From assembly GCA_948567375.1 (NCBI GenBank), contig OX419757.1, forward strand, positions 41,540,001 to 41,604,000: a DNA stretch of 64,000 nucleotides. Reading direction: 5' to 3'. Position 1 is the first letter of the stretch. Each line of letters opens with the position of its first letter. This stretch comes from Lunularia cruciata (taxonomy: Eukaryota; Streptophyta; Marchantiopsida; Lunulariales; Lunulariaceae). The translations under genes were made by a program, and so were the position numbers. Below the pieces are notes generated by a model that had not been told where the DNA came from, ran no database searches, and saw nothing but the letters and a program-made list of their open reading frames with translations. Positions 55,310-64,000 of the stretch are shown piece after piece.

Positions 55310-56395
55310 CTACTGGTGCCAATCCACCACAACTTGGGCACTGTACAACCACGGTCTTCCGATCAACAGAGTGTAACCAGTCTTGGTCATTGGTTGCAAC
55401 ACAATGTAGTTCAACTTGAAGGGCACCCCTCTAGTGATCGTGGTAATGTTTGACAGCATGCCCAAGGGCCGTCTCCTAGTTTGGTTTGCAAATTTCAAGA
55501 CTCGGGGTGTTGGCTCAAACGTATGATACCCCAGTCGGTTTGCAGTATCTTTGGTCATGACATTCGCACCCGACCCTAAATCAATGGGTATCAATGTGAT
55601 CATGCACCTTGCAATCTCCGTGTGATCATGCACTCTTGCGTTGACCTTGGGAGATCCCAGATCTTCTTGCTCAATATAATAGACAACGGGCAGGTCCTTC
55701 TTTGACATCGACCTTACTTTCTTAAGGGCAGAATTCAGCTGCTTCTTGTAGAACTTGTTGTCTTCCCACAATTGCTTAAATGTGACATTGGCATTTGTGT
55801 TAGCCAAATCCGCTACAATATCATATTGGGGTACTCTTCCCAATTTGACCGTCTTCGCCTTTGGGTTTGGGTTTGGGTTTGGGTTTGAAGTCTCTCCATA
55901 TTTGATTTTGACTTTGGGATGTTTCAGAATGGTGACCGGATTGCTAGTGGTTTTGACCCAAGGTTCCTCAGGTTGGCCCACCTTGGCTTGGATCAGACCC
56001 TTTACTTTGGATTGGATGTCCGCCGGAAAAACTGGAAGCTTTGTTTTTGTCTCCTCTTCCAAACTCATTTCCCAAGTTTTGAGTATCACTTCCTTAAGTT
56101 CTTTCTGCAAGGCTTTAGCTTTGGCTTTAGTGATGATCTTTTCCTCCTTGGCAGAAAGAATTGCCTTTGGGCGTAGTCTCTTCACCTTTTTGGAAGACAA
56201 CGAGGTCATACTCAGCTCTTCGGGGTCACTCTTCTTCTTACTTGCACGTGTCTCAACCTTCAAAATTTCAAGGTCCGACCATTCTCCTTCCGAGGCCGGA
56301 CTCCCTTCCTGAGGTCTCTACTCCTCAAGTGTTATACAATTTACATTTGTATCACCCTTCGCCTTAAGCGCTGCATGTTCAATGGAAGTCTGTAC
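55310..56395 (-). pseudogene. C2 gag tail and protease
   Basis: 56263-55310 is an open 317-codon frame: KVKRLRPKAILSAKEEKI, a repeated Asn-Pro run (four units, from TTTGGG repeats on the plus strand), VPQYDIVADLANTNANVTF, and the protease site IPIDLGSGANVMT, where Asp-Leu-Gly replaces Asp-Ser-Gly. It ends LLIGRPWLYSAQVVVDWHQ at a TAG. Left of the solo LTR the gag sequence HAALKAKGDTNVNCITLEE is kept. Confidence 0.82.
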
Positions 56396-57074
56396 TGTGA
56401 GCCGGCCTGTCTCTCACTCAGGATGAACCTCTGATGGCTATTATGGTAGCGCACCATGGACTAAGAAGGCAAGGAACCCCAACTCCATCATACTCCTCCA
56501 AGGCTAACACTCCAAGACTCAAGACATTGCTCACTAGAGAACTCAATGAGAGAGAGATAGTTGCAAATGAAAGGATGATGAGTACCTCCTCACCCCTTGT
56601 TTATATACTTGTGAAATAGTTATGTACCAAAGTTACTAATTACCGTAGTAACTCAAGTTACTAGACTAAAAGTCAAGTAAAGTCAAAAAATAGAAAGGAA
56701 TATCCATTCACATGGGCATATTCCCCTTATCTTGACCCAACCACTAAAGCAAGGATTCCTTGACATGGGCTATCCTTGGACTAAAGAAGAATCCAAAACA
56801 AAAAGGCTTGCGGGCCCAAGAGTTCTCAACTCTTTCCCCAAAGCCAAACACCTAGGAATAATACCAAGTCAACACACTAAAATCCAAAATAGTGGTGCTC
56901 ATCTTTTCTACTTCCTCTAAAGTAAGGTCCCATCTATCTTAGCTATGACTAACTTTAGCTAACCATGACTAATATAGAACCATCCTTTATCTCTATATAA
57001 ATAATATCTCTTAAGTACTTGTAATACCAAGCTAAATATCACAATACCACACACATGCACAAATGGGTGTTACA
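56396..57074 (-). repeat. Solo LTR of family B inside C2 gag
   Basis: A 679-bp LTR (minus: TGTAACACCC to GGCTCACA) with no internal region, flanked by GTAC at 56392-56395 and 57075-57078. Removing it and one GTAC restores gag reading KYVQTSIEH, as in C1 (KYVQTPAEH). This is LTR-LTR recombination after a full-length insertion. Confidence 0.93.
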
Positions 57075-57078
57075 GTAC

Positions 57079-58930
57079 ATATTTTACAAGCGGCTTCGGG
57101 TTCGGTGGGTGAGGACATTGGTTGCTTGTATGGCCCGATCCTTTGCAAATTTCACACATGGGAATGTACCCAATTTGCCTTCTTAGCTCTGGACAGTTTG
57201 GAGATCAATGTCCCATCGAGCCACAATTGTAACATGCCCTGGGTGCAACATTTTGATGTCAATTTTGGTTGCTTATTGGTGGTCTTCATGGAGAAGCATT
57301 GGGGTTATACTCCCTTGGTCCGTACCTTGGACCTTGATACAATGTCCTTGCTTGAGGCTGTACCTCTTGGGTTTGGTACACCACCTCTTCTTCCTCTTCC
57401 TGGTTCCATCCCGGAACCCAATCAATCTGCTGCACCGGGAATGCATTATGAGTATTGCATTCCGTGTTTGCATGGCCTGACTTGCCACATACGGTGCACC
57501 ATACATTAGATCTGCCAAATGCTGAGGCCTTCCTTCTGTCCTTAGCCCCAATCATCTGGATCTTGAAATCCGAAAACTCCTTGATAAGGGCGTCTAGCTT
57601 AGTATCCGCCTTATGTACACTCTTTGTTGGAGGAGTCACTGGTTTCCTATCCCCACGTCTTTGCACTCGTCTTGGCTTTGATTCTTCTTCAGATTCTGAA
57701 GAAGAGCTTGAAGACGTGGAGGATTCCTCCAAAGAAGGGGATGTACTATGAGAAGCTCTCCTTCTAGGCTTCTTGCCTTTCTTCTCCCGGTTTCTTTGAT
57801 TGCCGGCAGAGTGAGAGTGAGCCGCCTCATAGCTGGCGACATGTTTGAGTACCTTATCAAGGGAAGTTACATTCCTCTCCCTTGCAAAGATCTAAATCTC
57901 TAGTGAAAGTCCTCCCATGAACCAGTTAATGGCTTGGGCATCGGAGTAACCTACCACACCAAATTGCTTCGGGACTCGGTTCAAAAGTACCATGAACCGC
58001 TCAGAGTAGTCTCTCAACTTCTCCTTCTTGCCCCGGTCTAAATTTTTGAGTGCCGCAAAGACACTCGTATCATAATCAACTTCCCGGAATCGTTCCTAGA
58101 AATTGTTTTGCAATCCGCCTAGTCCGCCAATATGAACCCCTTATGGGTCACATGGGTGTACCAGCTCCGAGCTTTCTTTTGGAGCAGACTTGGGAAAATT
58201 TGCAGTTGATCCACCAAGTCATGCTCCTTGTTAGCAAAGGAGATGACTTCAAATTCTTTGAATTCATCAGGGTCTTTGTCTTGTTCTATCCCCTTGTACT
58301 TTTGATAGGCGTGTTGGATGATAGGCAGCAAAGTCATTCTTTTGATTTGATGGGATTGGCTAGGGTAAATTTGAACTTGATGGAACCAAGGTACTGGTTG
58401 GAATTGATGCTGTGTTGATAGCCTAGGGGTTCCAATTCATCAAATTCAAGGCAGGGTCTTCTTCCACAATTTCTTCTCTGAGGGTGTCAACTTCAACCCA
58501 TCTGGAAGAATCAGGCTCAACATCTTCGATGTGTTCTTCAAAAGTCCTTTGGGACAACTGAGGATCATTTGTAGAAGATGTTGGCACTCTTCTTTTGTTA
58601 GTGTCCATGCTGTCTTTTCTCAAACAAAGTTCTTTAAAGATGCAACTTCCTTTCCAGCTCTAGGGGAAGTCGGTGTACTAGGCCGTAATGCATATGTCTG
58701 GCCGCTCGAGTCTTCTTCTTCTTGGAAGAGGGGGATGCAAAGTAGCCTTGCCAACCACCTTTGCATTTCTTTTGGTCAAGTTCTCACAAGGCTTCTTGCA
58801 CTCCGTAAAGGAGTTGAAACTCCAACGCCTCTCGTTTGGTTTCGTTTAAATTGGCTTGGATCTTCAGACGTTTGTCTTCTCCACAATGCAATGCTTGTCT
58901 TCAAACTCTCCCTTCCCATTGTTCTCTCGA
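57079..58930 (-). pseudogene. C2 gag, main part
   Basis: Pieces: 58623-58423 N-terminal; 58337-58119 capsid HAYQKYKGIEQDKDPDEF; GKKEKLRDYSERFMVLLNRVP near 58020; 57860-57286 with SLDKVLKHVASYEAA, the Ser-rich tract and knuckle CTVCGKSGHANTEC. A TGA at 57286-57288 matches the C1 stop at 20692. Knuckles CYNCGSMGH...C and CEICKGSGHTSNQC follow to the solo LTR. All three knuckles keep their zinc ligands. Confidence 0.82.
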
Positions 58931-59002
58931 TCTAGACAGTTATATTGCTTTGATACCCAGTTTCAAATTTGGCTTCGTATTCTTCCACTTCCGAGATTTG
59001 TA

Positions 59003-59020
59003 TCCCCGGCAGCGGCGCCA
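59003..59020 (-). other. C2 primer binding site
   Basis: TGGCGCCGCTGCCGGGGA on the minus strand, seven bases from the 5' LTR end, identical to C1. Confidence 0.8.
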
Positions 59021-59849
59021 AAAATCATGTGACAATCTGCCAAATATCACTTTTGCGATAATTGGGTAAGTAAAGTTTGTTCCTGCAGAGATACAGGTTA
59101 GAATTGGTCAAATACGAAGCAAAAAATAACAATGTAGTTCTTCTTGGTTACGTCTTTAATCTCTCAGGTAGAAACCACACCCAAAAGAGAGTAACAAGCA
59201 CTAATTTGTAGTCTTGTCACATATTAACACTCCTTAATCACAACACCTTCAATTCTTTCCAAACAATCTTGATTGTGATGATCCAGACTCTCCCAAAAAT
59301 GGCACTTCACTACAAAACAACTTCACCTGAGAATTGTGTTCTACCCCTCCACCGAAGGCACAACTTCCTTGATCAAAATTGCTTCACATCAACACTGTGA
59401 TGCACTTATAAATGCAGAATACTACCAACATTACAATTCCTCTTAGATCTGTCAAGGCATTGCTTAGATTGCACTTCACTCAAGATCAAACACACAAAAT
59501 GAAGATCAAGGCTGTGGAATACAACATCCAACAATCAAAATGACTTGCACTTTGAAATTCTCCATACACTCACAAACACAAACACAAAGTTGATACTTGA
59601 AATCAAGCTCAAGCGACGAGCATTGTTTCACAACACTTTGCTTTATCTATTCTCAGAAATAATGAGCACTGAACAACATATGACTGCAAATGCCACTCTT
59701 AAATAGTGAAGCAATCAAAAATTCTAACAAAAATACCATTTCCTCACAACTCTACAAACCTGTTGATCCAAAATGACAATGCACCTCTTCATATCTGCCT
59801 CTTCAAATCTTAAATCTATTTTTAATCCGATCCGATGTCTACCTCATCA

Positions 59850-60822
59850 TCAACTTTCAAACCTGATAATTTCTCTAATGATTTCCCAATCCTCGGGTCT
59901 TTCCAATTTTACTCCTAACTCTTCTATGTTTACAATTTCTTCACTACAATCTACAATTGAGGTCATGGGTAGTTCATCTACTCCCTTATCTCCCAACCCA
60001 CTCTTCTCTAGAGTTTCAGAGAACAACTCCAAAGACACTTGCACTCCTACTTCTACAACTTTGGGTCTTCGTTCTTTTTCTACCCCACTACGAAGTTAAG
60101 CTAACTCTGTCCTAACAAGATCTAGTCTGAGACACACATTGTGTCCCACCTCTTACATCTTCCTATCTACATGATCTTGTAGATGAATTAAGAGATTATT
60201 TAATTCCGTATCCTTTGCCTTTCTCTTGCGCGGCTCCTGCATTAGTAACTTCAGCTCATGCAACCTCGCCTCTTCAAGTTTACATTCAACTTTGGTACTC
60301 AGCATGGCCTTGATTTAATTGACTACGCCTTCTACCTCAGTAGTTTCTTCCACAACCGTAAGCCACTCCTTCTTCCTCTCTTCTTCTAATTCACTGCAAT
60401 ACATCTAGAGCTCATCTTCAAATTCAGCTTGTAATGCTTCCTTATCCCTCCTTCTTCTCACTGCCTCGTTCCAGCATGGAAACTTTGGGACTTGTCTTTT
60501 GGGCCTCCTTCATCAGCTGTTGTATTTGTTGAACCTCTGCTTTGCCTTTGCTGTCGCTACTCGATTCTTCACTTCATAGCGTGAACTCCTCTTCTTTGCC
60601 CGACATTCTTTCCTTTGATCCGGTTTCTCCTTCCGATTCTTCTTCTTCTTCTTGCATGACTTCCTTCGTCTTCACAACCACTGCCATTGGGTTAAGCTTT
60701 GGATCTTTTTGGGGTTGTACTGTCGCAACACAACTCTCAGGCTTGGCTCTCTTTTGCGCCCTTGGAAGATCAACTGCTACAATCTTCTCCTTCCCACTCT
60801 CTTTGTAGTATGCATTCTCCAT
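59850..60822 (-). pseudogene. LTR-borne ORF2, C2 5' LTR copy
   Basis: Open from the deletion junction through KEKIVAVDLPRAQKRAKPES and acidic EEEESEGETGSKERMSGKEEE to a stop after FTL (60574). The coiled-coil part is heavily broken; 60044-59850 keeps VSLELFSETLEKSGLGDK and SIVDCSEEIVNIEE. It is more decayed than the 3' LTR copy. Confidence 0.55.
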
Positions 60823-60932
60823 CTTGAAATCATTTGCACCACTCTTTGATGTAGACATTTCACCCAATCTACTGCCTCTCCCGCAAACATTTGGTGAAAG
60901 AACACCGCCTGTTGCATAGTAACATAGGTGGT

Positions 60933-61493
60933 TCACTCTGGTTTGAACATGGCCATCATTGCGCTTAATATTCCTCTCCGCTCAAGGTCTCTATAACTAT
61001 CCACCTTATACCTATTCTTAGTGCGGGGTCGATTGAACGACTTCCTTACTTTGATAGTCTCTTTTGAAGCATCACACTTCCGATAAAAGGTGGTACCTCC
61101 TACCTCTCCTACTTCTTTTCCCAACACTACTCTCCAATCCACCTCTGTCCATCAAGCGGGATTCCCTCTCGTCCCCTCATGTTTTGGCCCATCTTTACAA
61201 TTGCTTGCTGCAATTTCTACCATGCAACCTAGAAAACTGAAATTCCAGTTCCAGGCTAGGAACGTGATGCAAAGTCTCGTCAAGACTTCAATCCATGCTA
61301 TTACTTCTAATCTATGAATTGAAAGCCATCACACTGCACTTTGCTTGCTCACTTTTGGAGTCCTCGTGTGTTTCCTCACTTTCCTCTTGTGGAAGATCAT
61401 CCCCGAAATCCTAACCCACTCTTCTTCCTACGGATTTGCAATTTGCATCACTTCGGATCGACTCTGAATTTGCACCAAGTAGCAATTGGACAT
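60933..61493 (-). pseudogene. LTR-borne ORF1, C2 5' LTR copy
   Basis: Starts MSNCYLVQIQSRSEVMQ at 61493 and keeps CITFLAWNWNFSF, then the shared TGA after GNPA (about 61153), WTEVDWRVVLGKEVGE, TFYRKCDASKE, RYKVDSYRDLERRGILSAMMAMFKPE, and in the next frames TTYVTMQQAVFFHQMFAGEAVDW. Extra stops occur near 61430, 61325 and 60932. Confidence 0.6.
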
Positions 61494-61926
61494 TGCTCCT
61501 CCTCCTCCTTGCGCAACTTGTAATTTTATAGTCCTATGCCAACTAGTCACTCTTTAGTTGCTCCTCCTCTCAAATTTCCGATTCGGTGAAGTTGTTGCCT
61601 ATCACTATCAAGAAGTTCTTGATCCCAAGGTCGTTACTTTCTTCCCGCATACTTTCTTGATTGCACCGACTTTGAAGATGTTTGTTATAGGTTCTTCGGA
61701 TCCGCTCACCCTGCCCGATACGAAGTCTCTCATCTGCTTCTTTGTCTTTGTGTCTTTGGGTTCTTACTTCACGTCTTGACCCAAGGTCGACTTCGGGTTT
61801 TACTTCACCTCTTCACTTCTTCTTATTTCTTCCCTAGGTTAGTACTCTTTAGGTTCTAATCATCTACTTCTACTTTAAAATGCTAACAAAACAATCAAAA
61901 ATGAAAAATGTGGGTACCACATAATC

Positions 61927-62241
61927 CATGAGAGTAATTATAGATCTAGAGAAAGAACAAAGCTCAAGCTACAATGCACAGATCTATAAGGGACAAGCTC
62001 CATGCTAAGAGAGAATAAGATGAGTGGCATAACTAAGCCACCACATCCTTGCATTGACCCGTTGCAACTATACCACTTCATAGCAGCCTTGCAGCGCAAG
62101 TGAACTGCCTCATGACAAGTGGACTATCATGCGATAACAATAAAGAGGCCATGTTATCATACTAGCCTTCCAGACCAAGACCTTCAAATACTTATGTGTG
62201 CAATTGATGTAAAGTAGGAATGGCAACCGTGTAGAAAAAAT
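61927..62241. other. Probable Copia-3 5' flank, unrecognised
   Basis: It joins Copia-3 across C2 by the target duplication, so it should be the copia leader or 5' LTR on the minus strand, but I found no TG/CA LTR end or initiator-tRNA primer site here. Confidence 0.4.
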
Positions 62242-64000
62242 GAAGGATAGGAAGGCCCCATCAAGCCGTACAAGGGAGAGATGAAAAAGGTAAAATGGTG
62301 CTAAGCTCCAATAGAGTCTATATGAGAAATCTGCCTCACTGCACCTAAGATATCCAAGCTATGCAAGTTGTGTGGTCTACACACATTTGGAGCATCCAAA
62401 GAAGCATCACCTAGTGTGATTGCTCTCCTCTGGATTGCACCAACCATTGCCCTCTGTAGAGCAATGGACACACATTGTCTAAAATATGCTACAAAGTATG
62501 AGAGGGAGAGTGGTACTCCATAGCGCCTAACATGATAAGCTCTTGTGCACTCCTTGACAAATATGTTGAATGTTGTGTCCATTGCTCCATATAACTCCAA
62601 GGCTAGAGGAACAAAGACGTGACCTTGCTACATGCCCCTATAGTTGGAGACCTTGCAACCTATTGCTGCACTTGCCACCCATCGAGGGGGATGGGTAATC
62701 ACTCCATCCAAAACTATATTTTGCATAGGGTCTGTAACCACAACATCCACTATTATCATCTGATCATCTCAGACCAAGTATAAGTCTACCTTGACACATG
62801 TTGTCTGCAAAGCATACAAATGCTCCCTCCAAGCAAAGTATCCACTCTCTTATGCCATAGCAAACACTATGTCCCTAATAGCATCATAGGTAGCTATCCT
62901 TTGTCCTCCAAAAGGACATTGTGTCATATGGACCACTATTGCATCTAGTGTAGAAACACACTCACAAGTGAGAAATGTAGATACAGATGGGTGGACCAAA
63001 CCTAGGCAAAACCTCATTGTTATAGAGAAAGTAGCTGGTGCGAATCAGAATGCCCTAATGCACAATTGAGCTAGGATCCAAGGGCAGTCACCCTTGCTGG
63101 AGCAAGAGCAAAGAGGTGCTCTAGTAGCTTGAGGAATGGACAAGTCAACTAAGAGAGAATGTAGCATATACTCACACTATTGCTCCATCAAGGAGGACTA
63201 TAAACCTCTAGTCCAATCTGACAATAGTGAAGCAAAAGATGGAAAGTTCTCTTGTGCCCATGGGGATAGACTATCTCTTGTCTGCCGTAATAACATATGG
63301 AGAGAAAAGGATCTCCCTTCCACCTTGGTCACATAATTCTCCAAGACCGGCCTATCAACAACCACAAAATAAGAGGAAAGTAGGGGTGCAAGGAGAGCCC
63401 AACTACCCAAAAATGCTATAGGTGCAGTCTCCTCCATAGATAGCAAGCCAACCCCTCTACACAAGATTGGCAGAGCAAGCTGTCTATGTGTCAAATCCCC
63501 TTTCATACACTCAAATGTCCATGGTTCAAGAATATTACCAAAGACTCCCATAATCCTCCTATCAAAGGCTCTCAGATGTGATAGGAAGGACGAGGAGGGA
63601 GGAATTGTATGGATGAGGTATGACGGTTAATGAGCAATACTAGAGGAGAGTAAACCAAATGCCATTTGTGGATCTCCTAGTAATGGAAGGTCATCCACAT
63701 GGAGAAAATCCTTTGCAAGGGCATCATCTAAGAAGTGTGTGACAAAATCCTCAGATCCTATTGGCACTCCAAGAACATGTAGTCCATCTGGAGATGTGAT
63801 ACATCCCTCCGGAAGCTCAAGATGGGGAGGAATACCTAAAGGTGATCATGCCCTACTAGATGTAGCTCAGTAGTCAAATGGTCAAAGGCCTGCCTAATCT
63901 GATCTATAGGGCCCATGATGTGTGTATCATTTGCCAAGGAGGGATACACAACCTAGCATGGCCAAATTACTAGATAGGAGAGCTTTAAAACAAGCCATGG
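62242..64000 (-). mobile_element. LINE-2: decayed non-LTR retrotransposon, minus strand, runs off window
   Basis: Collinear with 5295-7020 throughout. The minus strand shows the RT active-site remnant SLANDTHIMGPIDQIRQAF near 63900-63945 (consensus LADDTHIVGP). The C-terminal part at 62600-62301 reads ELYGAMDTTFNIFVKEC and YFRQCVSIALQRAMVGAI, a block typical of the C-terminus of these plant LINE ORFs. The 5' end of the element lies beyond 64000. Multiple stops; inactive. Confidence 0.75.

Larger units (their letters stand above)
49168..61921 (-). mobile_element. Element C2: second C-family element, minus strand
   Basis: LTRs 59028-61921 (5') and 49168-52212 (3') flank gag, protease, RT, RNase H and integrase collinear with C1 but clearly diverged. 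The 5-bp flanks CAATC and TAATC agree at four positions. It is inserted in Copia-3 and interrupted by a solo B LTR. The primer site and polypurine tract match C1. It is a separate, diverged sublineage, which makes it valuable for judging which ORFs are conserved. Confidence 0.92.
59028..61921 (-). repeat. C2 5' LTR (2.9 kb)
   Basis: Minus strand, from TGTGGTACCCACA (61921) to GATTGTCACA (59028). It lacks roughly 175 bp present in the C2 3' LTR near 50950-51120. TATTTAAG lies near 59697-59706. Confidence 0.9.

Noticed and set aside
55859-55886. Possible interstitial telomeric repeat
   Set aside because: The unit is TTTGGG, not the plant TTTAGGG, and it sits in frame within gag.

Overview
This window is repeat-dense land-plant nuclear DNA. 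It is almost entirely retrotransposons, mostly nested inside one another. The large Athila-type elements, heavy nesting and near absence of host genes point to a large-genome seed plant, perhaps a gymnosperm; the sequence alone does not fix the species. The only host-gene sequence I recognise is a broken carotenoid cleavage dioxygenase (CCD) fragment at 4213-4648, which keeps a GT-AG intron.

Layout: 1-530 holds a near-perfect inverted repeat (119-518). 531-4212 is Copia-1, a Ty1/copia element missing gag and protease, with its integrase start triplicated. The CCD fragment follows directly. 5295-7787 is a minus-strand LINE remnant (LINE-1). 7788-35000 is a three-level nest. Outermost is a Ty3/gypsy element of chromovirus type (A, 8158-35000). 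Its integrase is split by the Athila-like element B1 (12335-33494). B1's gag is split by a second, different Athila-like element, C1 (15438-28769), with a 5-bp target duplication AATTG. 35334-36292 is a copia RT fragment (Copia-2) cut by a second B copy (B2, 36293-43160), whose 3' end is deleted. 43206-43480 is a copia LTR remnant. 43481-46299 is mostly unrecognised, with direct and tandem repeats. 46300-49167 is a minus-strand copia remnant (Copia-3), interrupted by C2 (49168-61921, minus strand), which itself carries a solo B LTR (56396-57074). 62242-64000 is LINE-2, a relative of LINE-1 in the same orientation that runs off the window.

The most unusual system is family C. Its LTRs are very long (about 2.9-3.65 kb), and all four copies carry remnants of the same long coding region inside the LTR, upstream of a conserved TATA-like box and therefore in U3. 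It reads as two consecutive ORFs: ORF1, a domain of unknown function containing CITFLAWNWNFSFPG, and ORF2, an acidic then coiled-coil protein. Protein-level similarity persists between C1 and the clearly diverged C2, and two LTR indels in C1 are multiples of three. This argues for a genuine LTR-encoded protein whose position resembles that of U3-encoded accessory genes of some retroviruses. Family B also carries an extra zinc-finger ORF before gag. Both B and C show in-frame stops shared between independent copies.

Almost every reading frame here is decayed by stops or frameshifts. The most intact are the C1 integrase core (24159-25106), the B1 RT/RNase H ORF (29684-31759) and the B1 pre-gag zinc-finger ORF (13885-14340). 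I saw no tRNA, rRNA or intact host gene.
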